From assembly GCA_021372005.1 (NCBI GenBank), contig JAJFVC010000051.1:1-64000 (forward strand): 64,000 nt of DNA, in the 5' to 3' direction. Position 1 is the first letter of the stretch. Each line of letters begins with the position of its first letter. Source of the DNA: Planctomycetaceae bacterium. Its GTDB lineage: Bacteria > Planctomycetota > Planctomycetia > Pirellulales > Thermoguttaceae. Of this stretch, positions 32,281 through 41,566 are shown in pieces. Below the pieces are notes generated by a model that was not told the origin of the DNA, did no database searches, and saw only the letters and a list, made by a program, of their open reading frames with translations. A program made the translations under genes and the position numbers.

Positions 32281-33180
32281 ATGACCATGCAAAACGGATA
32301 CCGATTTCTCGAACCGCAGGCGTTGGCTCGCGTCAAAAACCTTTCGGTGGTCGCCCGCGGGGTGGTCGAAGGTTTTATCAGCGGATTGCACGCCAGCCCC
32401 TACAAGGGCTTTAGCGTCGAGTTCGCCGAGCACCGCGAATACGTGCCCGGCGACGACCCGCGGCGGCTCGACTATCGAATGCTGGGCCGGACCGACCGTC
32501 TGTACGTCAAACAGTACGAGGAAGAGACGAACATGCGGGTCCAGATTCTGCTGGACACGAGCGGTTCGATGGGCTATCGGTTTGACGGCGGGCTGACCAA
32601 GTTGGAGTACGGTTCCTATTTGACGGCCGTGCTGGCCTATTTGATGATTCGCCAGCAGGACTCGGTCGGCCTGTGCACGTTCGATCGCGAAATCCGGCTG
32701 GACATGCCGGCACACGGTTCGCCGCGCCATTTCCGCGAGATGATGGGGCGGCTCGAAGCGATTTCGCCCGGCGGCGAGACCGACGTCTCTGAAACGTTGC
32801 ACAAGCTGGCCGACCGATTCAAGCGGCGCTGTTTGATCGTGTTGGTCAGCGACCTCTACGACCATCCCGACGAAGTGATCCGGGCGCTGCATCATTTCCG
32901 CCATCGACGGCACGAGGTAATCGTGTTTCACGTGTTCGATCGGGCGGAGTTGGAGCTGCCGTTCCGCGATCCGGTGGCGCTGCGCGACCTGGAGACCGGC
33001 CAGCGCGTGGAGATCGATCCGGCCTACGTGCGGGACTCCTACGCGGCCCAAATCACCGAGTTCATCGACCGTTATCGTCGAGCCTGCGCCGAGGCGCAAA
33101 TCGACTATGTGCGCACCGACACCTCGACGCCTTACGATCTCATGCTCACCCGATACCTCGCCGCCAGGAACCGCCCATGA
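32281..33180 (+). CDS. DUF58 domain protein
   Basis: 299 residues. The DUF58 part shows ARVKNLSVVARGVVEGFISG, then the family hallmark FAEHREYVPGDDPRRLDYRMLGRTDRLYVK, followed by a vWA-like fold with LLDTSGSMGYR (an intact DxSxS MIDAS), GGETDVSETLH and LIVLVSDLYDHP. DUF58 proteins work with MoxR AAA+ ATPases in complex maturation and stress resistance, but no MoxR gene is present here. The ATG directly follows the stop of the previous gene, and its own end overlaps the next start by 4 bp (ATGA), so the three genes are translationally coupled. Confidence 0.92.
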   Translation: MTMQNGYRFLEPQALARVKNLSVVARGVVEGFISGLHASPYKGFSVEFAEHREYVPGDDPRRLDYRMLGRTDRLYVKQYEEETNMRVQILLDTSGSMGYRFDGGLTKLEYGSYLTAVLAYLMIRQQDSVGLCTFDREIRLDMPAHGSPRHFREMMGRLEAISPGGETDVSETLHKLADRFKRRCLIVLVSDLYDHPDEVIRALHHFRHRRHEVIVFHVFDRAELELPFRDPVALRDLETGQRVEIDPAYVRDSYAAQITEFIDRYRRACAEAQIDYVRTDTSTPYDLMLTRYLAARNRP

Positions 33181-35357
33181 CGTTTGCCGCGCCGTTGTTT
33201 CTGTTGGCCGCGCTGGCCGCCGCGATTCCGGTCGCCCTGCACCTGATCGATCGTCGTCGGGCCAAGGAGTTGCCGTTTGCCACGGTGCGATTTTTGACAA
33301 TTTGCGTCGAACAGACGCGGCGGCGCAAACGCATCCATGACCTGTTGCTGTTGGCGTTGCGGGCGGCCGTGTTGGCGCTGGTCGCCGTCGGGCTGGCGCG
33401 GCCCGCGCTGGTCGGGTTGGGCTCGTTGCGCGGAGGTCGCCATTCGGCCGCCGTGCTGATCTTGGACAATTCGGCGAGCATGGGCCTGACGGACGGCCAG
33501 CGCACTCGGTTTGACGCGGCCATTGCGATGGCTTCACAGATCCTCGACCGGTTTGGCGAAGGCGATCAGGTGGCGTTGCTGCCGACCTGCGGCCCCGCCC
33601 TGCCCGACGGCGATCGATTCGACCGCACACAGGACACAGTGCGACGCAATCTTTCGTTGTGTCGCGTCAGTCATGAGCGGGCCAACCTAGACGCGAAATT
33701 GCAGCAAGCTCGGCAACTATTGTCGCAATCCGACGCCCCGAACCAACAGATTTTCGTGTTGACCGATTTGCAGCGGAATAGTTGGACGCCGCCCTCCGGC
33801 GACGGAAAATCCAGGACACCCTCGGCTGTCACGCGATCGCCGTCGCGGGCGTCGAAAACCCAAGTTCCATTGATCCTCGTCAACTTCAACCACGCGCCCG
33901 CACCGAATGTGGCCGTCGAGCGGCTGGAGGTGGACGCCGCCGCGCCGATCGCCGGACTGCCGGTCAAGGCGGCCGTGACGCTGCGCAACATGTCGCAGGT
34001 CGCGCAGATGCCTCGCGTGGAGCTTTGGATCGACGGCCGTCGGCAGGCCTCCAGTCCCGAGTTGATCGTCGCGCCGGAAGGCCGCGCGGCCTACGATTTT
34101 TCGTTCACGTTTTCCGAAGGCGGATTGCACGAGGGCGAGGTGCGGCTGGCCGGTCAAGACGGCTCGAAGCTGGACGACCGCCGATGGTTCGCCCTGCAAG
34201 TGAATCGGGGCGTCGCCGTGGCGCTGGTGCGGCCCGCGCGTCACGAAATCCCGCACCTCGACGACGCCTATTATTTGGAACAGGCGTTGGCGTCCGGCGG
34301 CGACGGCGGTCGGGCCATCGAGACCACGAGTCTCGTTCCGAGCGATTTGCTCGGCGAATCGTTGCAGCGTTACCAGGTGATTTTTTGCGTCAATCTGCCG
34401 GCGCTCGATCAGGACGCCGCTCAGCGATTGCAGGCGTATTTGTCCGGCGGCGGCAACTTGGTCTGGATCGCCGGCGACCGGGTCGATCCGGAGGCGTACA
34501 ACCGGATGGACGTCCGGGCCGACGGCCGACTGTTGCCCAGCGCGCTGGTCGACCGGCGCGAGATTAAGCTCGGCGATGCGCGCGACAGTTGGCACATTGG
34601 TTATCTCGATGTCGGCGACCCCGCTCTAGCCCGACTGGTCGATCCGCCTTCGCTGTACGAATCGGTGTTGGTGTACCGGTACGTTCGGGTGTCGCCCAAT
34701 CCGAAGGCTCGGGTGTTGGCGCGGCTAGACGACGGCGAACCGTTGCTCTGCTCGCGTCAAGTGGGTGCGGGCCGGACGCTTTTTTTGGGAACGGCCGTCC
34801 AGACCGCTTGGACCAATTTGCCGCTGCGACCGATTTTTCTGCCGCTGCTGTCCCGTCTGACGCTCGAATTGGCCGGCGAGGATTCGACGCAACACGAACG
34901 GCTCGCCGGTCAGCCGATCCGAATGGATCTGGCCGATCGTAGCGGTTCGACGGGCGTCGAGCTGATCCCGCCCGGCGGCGAGCCCTTGCGACTGAAAACC
35001 CAAAAATCGGCGACCGGGTCCGGGCGGACGTTTGAGTATGACGACACGTATCAGGTCGGCGTATATCGCGTTCGGCCGTTGGAGGCGGACCGGACGTCGG
35101 CGCCTGCGGCCTACTGCGTCAACTTCGATCCGGCCGAGGCGGATCCCTCCAAGATCGAGCGGCGAGAATTGGAGGAACGGTTTGCCGGCGAGCCGTTTTT
35201 CTGGGTCGACAACGCCGAGGAATTGGACCGGACGTTTTCGGAGTTGCGCGAGGGCACGAGCCTGTGGGGCGCGCTGTTGGTCGTCGTGCTGATCGGGCTG
35301 GTGTTCGAGACGTTTTTGTCGAACCGATTCAGCCTGTCGGCCGCCGGTCATTCGTAA
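33177..35357 (+). CDS. BatA-like N-terminal domain and vWA membrane protein
   Basis: 726 residues. It begins with the BatA-type N-terminus (FAAPLFLLAALAAAIPVALHLIDRRRAKELPF), a second helix near 55-75, and a vWA domain with LILDNSASMG and VLTDLQRNSW. A beta domain and a DUF4159/amidotransferase-like portion (GGGNLVWIAGDRVDPEAYN) follow, and there is one C-terminal helix (WGALLVVVLIGLVFETFL). It is presumably an inner-membrane protein whose vWA domain faces the periplasm, acting with the DUF58 and vWA partners. Its 3' end overlaps the convergent ABC transporter gene by 10 bp. Confidence 0.88.
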   Translation: MTFAAPLFLLAALAAAIPVALHLIDRRRAKELPFATVRFLTICVEQTRRRKRIHDLLLLALRAAVLALVAVGLARPALVGLGSLRGGRHSAAVLILDNSASMGLTDGQRTRFDAAIAMASQILDRFGEGDQVALLPTCGPALPDGDRFDRTQDTVRRNLSLCRVSHERANLDAKLQQARQLLSQSDAPNQQIFVLTDLQRNSWTPPSGDGKSRTPSAVTRSPSRASKTQVPLILVNFNHAPAPNVAVERLEVDAAAPIAGLPVKAAVTLRNMSQVAQMPRVELWIDGRRQASSPELIVAPEGRAAYDFSFTFSEGGLHEGEVRLAGQDGSKLDDRRWFALQVNRGVAVALVRPARHEIPHLDDAYYLEQALASGGDGGRAIETTSLVPSDLLGESLQRYQVIFCVNLPALDQDAAQRLQAYLSGGGNLVWIAGDRVDPEAYNRMDVRADGRLLPSALVDRREIKLGDARDSWHIGYLDVGDPALARLVDPPSLYESVLVYRYVRVSPNPKARVLARLDDGEPLLCSRQVGAGRTLFLGTAVQTAWTNLPLRPIFLPLLSRLTLELAGEDSTQHERLAGQPIRMDLADRSGSTGVELIPPGGEPLRLKTQKSATGSGRTFEYDDTYQVGVYRVRPLEADRTSAPAAYCVNFDPAEADPSKIERRELEERFAGEPFFWVDNAEELDRTFSELREGTSLWGALLVVVLIGLVFETFLSNRFSLSAAGHS

Positions 35358-37609
35358 CGGAGCGCTTCGATGGGGTCCAGCCGCGAAGCTTTCCAGGCCG
35401 GATAGAATCCGAACGCGATGCCGACGCCGGCCGAGACGGCCACGGCCACGAGAATCGCCGAGAGCGACGCGGCCGTGGGCCACTGCTTGACCGACTGGAC
35501 CAAGATCGACGTGACGCGTCCCAACGCGATGCCCAGGCAGCCACCGGCCAGGCACAGCAGCACGGCCTCGACCAGGAATTGCCGCAAGATGTGGTGACTT
35601 CGCGCGCCGACGGCCATGCGCAACCCGATTTCGCGGGTGCGTTCGGTGACGGAGACCAGCATGATGTTCATGATGCCCACGCCGCCGACCATCAACGAAA
35701 TGGCCGCCACGATCAGCAGCAGCGTCTCGACCAACGCCATCGAGGAGCTGACAGCGCGCGTGATTTCGGCCATGTCGCGGATGTCGAAATCGTTGTCGCG
35801 GCCGGGTGGAATGTGGTGCCGTTCGCGCAACAGACTGGTGATTTGTTCGATCGCTTGCGGAATCTGCTCCGCGCTGACCGCTTTGGCCATCATCCAGTCG
35901 ACGTTGGAAAACCGCACCAACCGCGGCGTATTGAGCTGCTGAAGTTCCGAGAGGGCCGGATAGAGCGGCGTGGCTGTGGGATACAGGTTGTTGAGCGTTT
36001 TGATCGTGCCGGTCGCCGGGGCGATCGCCATCGCGTTGCCAAGGCCGTTGATCCGAAACTTCACCGTCGTCCAAGGCGCCACGACCACGTCGTCCTGGTC
36101 CTGGCCGATCATGTTCGCCCCTTTCGGCTCCAGCAGCCCAATGACCCGAAACAACACGTTTTGAATGCGGATCTGCTTGCCTACGGGCGACTCGTCCGGA
36201 AACAGCTCCCTTTTAATCGTCGCGCCGACCAGACAGACCTTGCCGCCGCTGCGGACGTCGTGTTCGGTGAAGACGTTGCCCTCTTGGACGGCCCATTCTC
36301 GCACGTTCAAATACGCCGGCGTGGTGCCGATGATGTTTTTGGGGATCCAATTGCGGTTGCCGTAAATGATCTGGGCGCGAGAACCGACCAACGGCGCCGC
36401 CTCGGCGACCGCCGGGCATTGGTCGAGGATGGCGTCGACGTCGTCCGGTTTCAGGGTTTGCACGGCGCCGGTGCCCAGATTGACGCTACCGCTGAGCGCC
36501 CAGCCCGGAAAAATCAGCAAATTGTTCGCCCCCATGCTGGCGATCGTTTTTTGCAGCGCGAGTTTCGAGCCGTTTCCGATTTCCGTCATGGCGATCACGG
36601 CCGCCACGCCGATGATCACGCCCAGCGCCGTCAGCGTCGACCGCATCTTGTTTCGCTGCAAGGCATGCAGGGCCGTCCGCAAGGTGGCCGGAAGCCGCAG
36701 CGCCGAAGTCCGGCGCGACTCAGTCTGGCCGTCGTGATACCAGGTCGAAACGGCGGGCGAGGACGCCGAAATAGGAGTGGCTCGGACCGCTTCAACCGGC
36801 GGTGTCGATCGCTCGGCCACGGCGACGATTGCGGTGGTGGACGTGTTGCCGTCGACGCTGGCCAGACGCGAACCATGGGCGAACGTTGCCAGATGCGGCG
36901 CCGCCATCGCGCGCTCGTGATGCGACGGCGCGGGATCGTCGGCCATGCGCCCATCCACAATCCGAATGACGCGGTGCGCGTAGGCCGCCACGTTGGCGTC
37001 GTGCGTGACCAACACGACGGTGATCCCCTCGGCGTTCAATTCTTGGAACATCCGCAGGATTTCGATGCTCGTATGCGAGTCGAGATTGCCGGTCGGCTCG
37101 TCGGCCAGCACCAACGCGGGCCGGTTGACCAGCGCCCGGGCGATGGCCACGCGCTGCTGTTGTCCGCCGGACATCTGCGACGACTCATGGTCGGCCCGAT
37201 CGGCGATGTCCACGCGTTCCAACAGCAGCTTGGCCCAACGTCGAGCGTCGCCGGCGGTCCGATGATGCGGCGCGTAGTCCAGCGGCATCAGCACGTTTTG
37301 AACGGCCTTGGTTCGCGGCAGCAAATTGAAGTTTTGAAAAACGAACCCCAACTTGTTGGTCCGCACCAACGCCCGCTGGTTGGGTGTCAAACGGCTCATC
37401 TCCTGGCGGTCGAGCCAATAGCGGCCGCCGCTGGGGCGGTCGAGACAGCCGAGAATGTTCATCAGCGTCGTCTTGCCCGAGCCCGACGCGCCCATCAACG
37501 CCACCATCTCGCCCCGAGCGATCGACAGCGAGATGCCGCGAAGCACCGGCACGTCGACTTCGCCGAGGTGATACGTTTTCGTGATGTTTTCGAGCCGAAT
37601 CAATTCCAT
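35348..37609 (-). CDS. MacB-type ABC transporter, fused ATPase and permease
   Basis: 753 residues. The ATPase (1-225) has Walker [11 protein letters not shown]-loop [12 protein letters not shown], signature MSGGQQQR and Walker [13 protein letters not shown], typical of the LolD/MacB group. A 90-residue variable linker follows, then the FtsX-type permease: first helix at [20 protein letters not shown], a large periplasmic domain (about 355-625), and three C-terminal helices beginning [20 protein letters not shown]. MacB-type pumps use mechanotransmission to export peptides, macrolides or lipids with an adaptor and TolC. No adaptor gene is adjacent, so its substrate is open. Fusion within one chain is the MacB arrangement. 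Confidence 0.92.
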   Translation of the reverse strand: MELIRLENITKTYHLGEVDVPVLRGISLSIARGEMVALMGASGSGKTTLMNILGCLDRPSGGRYWLDRQEMSRLTPNQRALVRTNKLGFVFQNFNLLPRTKAVQNVLMPLDYAPHHRTAGDARRWAKLLLERVDIADRADHESSQMSGGQQQRVAIARALVNRPALVLADEPTGNLDSHTSIEILRMFQELNAEGITVVLVTHDANVAAYAHRVIRIVDGRMADDPAPSHHERAMAAPHLATFAHGSRLASVDGNTSTTAIVAVAERSTPPVEAVRATPISASSPAVSTWYHDGQTESRRTSALRLPATLRTALHALQRNKMRSTLTALGVIIGVAAVIAMTEIGNGSKLALQKTIASMGANNLLIFPGWALSGSVNLGTGAVQTLKPDDVDAILDQCPAVAEAAPLVGSRAQIIYGNRNWIPKNIIGTTPAYLNVREWAVQEGNVFTEHDVRSGGKVCLVGATIKRELFPDESPVGKQIRIQNVLFRVIGLLEPKGANMIGQDQDDVVVAPWTTVKFRINGLGNAMAIAPATGTIKTLNNLYPTATPLYPALSELQQLNTPRLVRFSNVDWMMAKAVSAEQIPQAIEQITSLLRERHHIPPGRDNDFDIRDMAEITRAVSSSMALVETLLLIVAAISLMVGGVGIMNIMLVSVTERTREIGLRMAVGARSHHILRQFLVEAVLLCLAGGCLGIALGRVTSILVQSVKQWPTAASLSAILVAVAVSAGVGIAFGFYPAWKASRLDPIEALRYE

Positions 37610-37783
37610 GGTCGAGGTGGGCGTCGAAATTCGGCGAGGGGCGGCAGGGAATCGAGGAAGGCCGTAACGGTTGGATTGTATCAGATCGCCGGACGGCTTT
37701 CCACAAAAAACCGCGAAAACGCCGAAAATCGCTCTTGGACCGTCGATCCGCTAGGTGGCCTGTCGGGCCGGACGGTCGGCACT

Positions 37784-37789
37784 TATAAT
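37784..37789 (+). promoter_or_regulatory. -10 element upstream of trpD
   Basis: A perfect TATAAT lies 15 bp before the TTG start codon of trpD. No good -35 sits 16-18 bp upstream. Transcription would begin near 37796, inside the Shine-Dalgarno sequence GGGAGGTG, so the leader for the TTG start would be extremely short; the ATG at 37828 would have about 30 nt. Confidence 0.5.
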
Positions 37790-37803
37790 CAAAGGGAGGT
37801 GTT

Positions 37804-38841
37804 TTGGATCGAATCTCAAGGAACCCGATGATCTCGTCCGCATTGCAAACCGTCGAAGCCGGAGGCGACCTGTCGATGAGCGACATGGCCGAGGTCGTCG
37901 GCCGGATCATGGATGGGCAAGTTGAAGAGCCGGTGATCGCCCGATTTTTGACGGCGCTGCATCGTAAAGGCGAAACGGTGGACGAGGTGTCCGGCGCGGC
38001 TCTGGCCATGCGTCGTCGCATGACGCCGATTCATTCGACCCGACCCAATTTGATCGACACCTGCGGCACCGGGGGCGACGGCTCGAAGACGTTCAACATC
38101 TCGACGGCGGCGGCCCTGGTCGTCGCGGCGGCCGGCGTGCCCGTGGCCAAACACGGCAATCGCGCCGCCACCAGTCGAAGCGGATCGGCCGACGTGCTGG
38201 CCCAGTTGGGCCTTCGGCTCGAAGCCGACGTGGCTCGGGTCGAGTCCTGTCTGGACGAGTTGGGCATCTGTTTCTGCTTTGCCCCGTTGCTGCACACTGC
38301 GATGCGGCATGTCGCGCCGGTTCGCCAAAAGCTCGGCGTGCCGACGGTTTTCAATTTGCTCGGCCCGCTGGCCAATCCAGCCTCGGCGCCGTTTCAGTTG
38401 TTGGGGGTGGGCCGGTCCGAATTGCAGCCGCTGCTGGCCGAGTCGCTGTTGCGTTTGGGAACCCGGCGCGCGCTGGTGGTGCACGGTTCGGACGGACTCG
38501 ACGAGGTGACGCTCGGCGGGCCGACCGATGTGATCGAAGTGACCGACGGCCATCGGCGATCGTTCCGGTGGCAACCGGCCGATTTCGGACTGCCGACGGC
38601 CTCCCGCGATATGATGGTGGTCCATGGTCCGGCGGAAAGCGCGGAGGTGATTCGCGGCATTTTGACCGGCTGCGGCGGGCCGGCTCGAGACATCGTGGTG
38701 GCCAACGCCGCCGCCGCGCTATGGACGGCCGGTCGAGTTGCCGAATTGGCCGAGGGCGTCTCGTTGGCTTGCGAGGCGATCGACACCGGCGCGGCCCAGG
38801 AGCTGCTCGTCCGGTTGGTCGAGCGGACTCGGGAGCCGTGA
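37804..38841 (+). CDS. trpD: Anthranilate phosphoribosyltransferase TrpD
   Basis: 345 residues from TTG, or 337 from the ATG at 37828. It transfers phosphoribose from PRPP to anthranilate, the second step of tryptophan synthesis, in the cytoplasm. Diagnostic motifs are DTCGTGGDGSKTFNISTAAA (PRPP-binding GTGGD and NIST), KHGNRAATSRSGSADVLAQLG, FCFAPLLHTAMRHVAPVR, and VHGSDGLDEVTLGGPTDV. All parts needed for magnesium and PRPP binding are present. GGGAGGTG stands 2 bp ahead of the TTG, which is unusually close, so the ATG is a real alternative. No other trp gene is adjacent. Confidence 0.95.
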   Translation: MDRISRNPMISSALQTVEAGGDLSMSDMAEVVGRIMDGQVEEPVIARFLTALHRKGETVDEVSGAALAMRRRMTPIHSTRPNLIDTCGTGGDGSKTFNISTAAALVVAAAGVPVAKHGNRAATSRSGSADVLAQLGLRLEADVARVESCLDELGICFCFAPLLHTAMRHVAPVRQKLGVPTVFNLLGPLANPASAPFQLLGVGRSELQPLLAESLLRLGTRRALVVHGSDGLDEVTLGGPTDVIEVTDGHRRSFRWQPADFGLPTASRDMMVVHGPAESAEVIRGILTGCGGPARDIVVANAAAALWTAGRVAELAEGVSLACEAIDTGAAQELLVRLVERTREP

Positions 38842-38982
38842 CGAACCGAGGCGGCGTTTTTGCGGGGGGCGAACCACCCGCCGGTGGTTTTTTCGCGGTC
38901 CAAGACGGCTTCCCAGAAGGCGGTCGACATGGTAAACTGCCGGATTACTTTTACTAACCTGTGATCTTTTGGAGTTTTTCGC

Positions 38983-39081
38983 ATGGCGAAGCCCCATCGC
39001 GTCATCAAGAAAGCCAACCACGGCAAACGGCCGGCCAACGCCCGGGCCCGGCGAGCACGACGTCGCACGGTTCGCACTTAG
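38983..39081 (+). CDS. 32-residue highly basic small protein
   Basis: A short frame (MAKPHRVIKKANHG, then KRPANARARRARRRTVRT) with a Shine-Dalgarno TTGGAG 9 nt before the ATG. It is 44% Lys plus Arg and resembles small ribosome- or nucleic-acid-binding peptides. I believe similar KANHGKRP-type peptides precede FabZ-like genes in other planctomycetes, but this is memory rather than a search. It lies 26 bp upstream of the FabZ-like gene, which has its own GAGGAG, so the two look co-transcribed. Confidence 0.6.
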   Translation: MAKPHRVIKKANHGKRPANARARRARRRTVRT

Positions 39082-39107
39082 TCCTTAGTTATTCGAGGAG
39101 TTGCGCC

Positions 39108-39617
39108 GTGGCCAAGGAACCGATTCTCGATTTTTCCAAGTTCGACCTGAACCACGTTGTGGCCGACTTGGAGGAAATTCGTCGCAACAACCCGCAGCGC
39201 TTCGAGATGGAGCAGTTGACGGCGATTTGCTACGAGGACCGCGAAAATCATGTGTGCGTCGGATACAAGGATCTGACGGATCACGAGTTTTGGGTTCGTG
39301 GGCATATGCCCGGCATGCCGCTGATGCCCGGGGTGATCATGTGCGAGGCCGCCGCGCAGTTGGCCAGCTATTTCAGCCACAAGTACCAACTGATGGAAGG
39401 AATCGTCGGGTTCGGCGGTCTCGAGGGCGTGCGTTTTCGCGGCGTCGTTCGGCCCGGCGACCGGTTCGTGATCGTCAGTCGTCTGTTGAAGTTGCGCCGC
39501 TCGATCATGACGTGCGAGTTTCAGTGTTTCGTGAACCAAAATCTGGTGTGCGAAGGCGTGCTCAAGGGGGTTTCGATCCCGGTCGACCAGATCGTCAGTG
39601 ACGCGGCGGCTTCCTGA
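39108..39617 (+). CDS. FabZ-family 3-hydroxyacyl-ACP dehydratase-like protein
   Basis: 169 residues, hot-dog fold. The active-site helix region reads GHMPGMPLMPGVIMCEAAAQLASY, matching the FabZ pattern GHFPxxPxMPGVxxxEAxAQ with the catalytic His and Glu both present. It would remove water from 3-hydroxyacyl-ACP during fatty-acid elongation, or act on a related acyl thioester. FabZ is usually about 150 residues; here a 25-residue N-terminal extension is present. The start is GTG with GAGGAG 9 nt upstream; a longer frame to 38961 includes the small basic gene in another frame and is rejected. Several planctomycetes carry more than one FabZ paralogue, so the housekeeping role is not certain. Confidence 0.85.
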   Translation: MAKEPILDFSKFDLNHVVADLEEIRRNNPQRFEMEQLTAICYEDRENHVCVGYKDLTDHEFWVRGHMPGMPLMPGVIMCEAAAQLASYFSHKYQLMEGIVGFGGLEGVRFRGVVRPGDRFVIVSRLLKLRRSIMTCEFQCFVNQNLVCEGVLKGVSIPVDQIVSDAAAS

Positions 39618-39651
39618 CGGGTTTTGGCCAATCCTTTCATCGCGTGGTTCC

Positions 39652-40494
39652 ATGCCGGCTTCAACGCCTGCGATCGTGATCCGCGAAACCGTCTGCAAGA
39701 CGGTGCTCAACCGCAGCCCGCTGGGCGGTTATTCGTTGAATTGCTACACCGGCTGCACGCACGCCTGCGCCTACTGCTACGCTCGATTCATGCAGCGGTT
39801 TCACCCGCACGCCGAACGTTGGGGGCGGTTCGTCGACGTGAAAGTGAACGCCGTCGAAACGCTCAAGCGGCAACTGCGGCGGCTGGAGCCCGGCGACGTG
39901 TTTCTCAGCAGCGCGTGCGACGGCTGGCAGCCGGTCGAGGCCCGGTGGCGTTTGACGCGCCGCTGTTGCGAACTTCTGTTGGAGCGGGGTTTTCGGCTCA
40001 GTGTGTTGACGAAAAACGAACTGGTGGCCCGCGATTTCGACATTTTTCGAGGTCGGCCCGTCCGGGTTGGCGTCACGTTGACCAGCCTCGACGAATCGTT
40101 GCGACGGTTGTGGGAGCCTCGGGCGTCGAGCGTTCAAGCGAGGATCGACGTGCTCGAGGCGGCGCGGCGCGAGGGGCTGCGGACTTCGGTGATGTTCGGC
40201 CCGGTGTTGCCGGGACTTTCCGACGGGGCGTCCGACCTCGAAGCGATGTTTCGGCAGGCCGAGCAGTCGGGCGTCGAGGCGATTTGGGTTGACGCGCTGA
40301 ATCCTCGCCCGCGCGTGTGGTCCGCCGTGGCCGAACTGTTGCGGGCCCAATGGCCCGAGCTGTTGCCGCTTTATCGCAAGATGCTGTTCGACAAAGACGG
40401 TCGCGCGGAATATCTGGTCTCGCTCCAGGAGCGAATCCACATGGCCGCGCGGCGGGCCGGTGTGTCCGATCGGCTGGGCGGATGCGTGGACTGA
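39652..40494 (+). CDS. Radical SAM protein of the SPL-like (Rv2578c/SplB) family
   Basis: 280 residues. The N-terminal part reads LNRSPLGGYSLNCYTGCTHACAYCYARFMQRFH; CxxxCxxC (CTHACAYC) binds the SAM cluster and SYSLNxYxGCxHxCxYCYAR is the signature of the spore-photoproduct-lyase-like radical SAM group. Later VFLSSACDGWQPVEARWRLTRR and VGVTLTSLDESLRRLWEPRASS are typical of this family. The function of these non-spore members is unknown. The ATG before PASTPAIVIRE was chosen because homology begins soon after; a longer frame starting at 39598 overlaps the FabZ-like gene by 20 bp. Confidence 0.88.
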   Translation: MPASTPAIVIRETVCKTVLNRSPLGGYSLNCYTGCTHACAYCYARFMQRFHPHAERWGRFVDVKVNAVETLKRQLRRLEPGDVFLSSACDGWQPVEARWRLTRRCCELLLERGFRLSVLTKNELVARDFDIFRGRPVRVGVTLTSLDESLRRLWEPRASSVQARIDVLEAARREGLRTSVMFGPVLPGLSDGASDLEAMFRQAEQSGVEAIWVDALNPRPRVWSAVAELLRAQWPELLPLYRKMLFDKDGRAEYLVSLQERIHMAARRAGVSDRLGGCVD

Positions 40495-40504
40495 TCGGAC
40501 CCGA

Positions 40505-41428
40505 TTACAACGTCCCGGCCGACGTCTCCGCGCGAAGCTGGTCGATCATGGCGTGTGTGGCGGCCTGGACGGCCGATTGCCATTGGGTGTCGCCATAGCG
40601 GTCGGCGTAGGGTTTTGCGCGATAGGCGAACAGGATGCCGCGAGAGTTGTTCACGATCGCCCCGAGGCCGTCGGGAGCGAACGCCGCGGCGACATCGGCC
40701 GCCGTGCCACCTTGGCTGCCGAACCCGGGCACGAGGAACCACGTGTGCGGCATCGCCTCGCGGAGTTCGGCCAATTGGGCCGGATAGGTTGCGCCGACCA
40801 CCGCGCCGACCAGTCCGTAGCCGCCGTCGCCTTGGGTCTCTACGGCTTGTCGTTCGACGTATGCGGCTACGTGGCGATACAAGGGCTGGCCGTCGGCCAC
40901 GAGGTCTTGCAGCATTGTGCCGCCGGGGTTCGACGTCTTCACGAGCACGAACACGCCGGCCGATCGCTGTTGGGCCACGTCGATGAACGGTTGCAGGCTG
41001 TCGTTGCCCAAGTAGGGACTGACCGTCAAGGCGTCGGCGCCCCAGGGGCTTCGGCCTTCGGCGCCCAGCATGCCCCGGGCGTATGCCGTGGCCGTCGAAC
41101 CGATGTCGTTTCGTTTGCCGTCCAGAATGACCAGCAAGCCGTGTTGTTGGGCGTACTGGATCACCCGGGCCAGAACGACCATGCCGGCCGGCCCGAGTTG
41201 CTCGAAAAACGCCGCCTGCGGCTTGACGGCCGGAACCAACGGGGAGACCACGTCGATCACGTCCCGACAAAATCGCTCATAGGCCGCCGCGGTTTCCTCG
41301 AGACTTGCGTGTTGAGGGTCGGCAAGAAAACCTTTCGGCAGGCTCTCGGCCCTGGGGTCGAGCCCCACCAGGACGGGATTCCGCACGCGTCGCACGGCGG
41401 CGATCAGTCGGTCGGCGAAATTGGACAC
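40505..41428 (-). CDS. pyrF: Orotidine 5'-phosphate decarboxylase (type 2)
   Basis: 307 residues. It decarboxylates OMP to UMP, the last step of de novo pyrimidine synthesis. The catalytic Asp/Lys array is seen in VILDGKRNDIGSTATAYA, the signature of the type-2 (longer) OMP decarboxylases; other conserved parts are VLVGLDPRAESLP, VKPQAAFFEQLGPAG, LTVSPYLGNDSLQPF, FVLVKTSNPG and FLVPGFGSQGG. The GTG start has AAGGAG 11 nt upstream; the frame extends 15 codons further to an ATG at 41473 that lacks homology. It is convergent with the SPL-like gene, 10 bp away. Confidence 0.94.
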   Translation of the reverse strand: MSNFADRLIAAVRRVRNPVLVGLDPRAESLPKGFLADPQHASLEETAAAYERFCRDVIDVVSPLVPAVKPQAAFFEQLGPAGMVVLARVIQYAQQHGLLVILDGKRNDIGSTATAYARGMLGAEGRSPWGADALTVSPYLGNDSLQPFIDVAQQRSAGVFVLVKTSNPGGTMLQDLVADGQPLYRHVAAYVERQAVETQGDGGYGLVGAVVGATYPAQLAELREAMPHTWFLVPGFGSQGGTAADVAAAFAPDGLGAIVNNSRGILFAYRAKPYADRYGDTQWQSAVQAATHAMIDQLRAETSAGTL

Positions 41429-41552
41429 AGCGGAACAACTCCTTGAAACAAAAAGCGGTTCGGAACGCGGCATACTTCCGCCCCATATCCGTCATTATGG
41501 CAGGTTTGGCTCGCCTCAGCGAGTCCCCCGCGAAAAACGTCGCGGATTCAGG

Positions 41553-41558
41553 TAGAAT
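41553..41558 (+). promoter_or_regulatory. -10 element almost abutting the Nudix gene
   Basis: TAGAAT lies 8 bp upstream of the ATG of the Nudix gene. A transcript starting 6-7 nt downstream would begin at or next to the ATG, suggesting a leaderless mRNA; no Shine-Dalgarno is visible. The -35 is weak. Confidence 0.4.
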
Positions 41559-41566
41559 GGTCAGGC

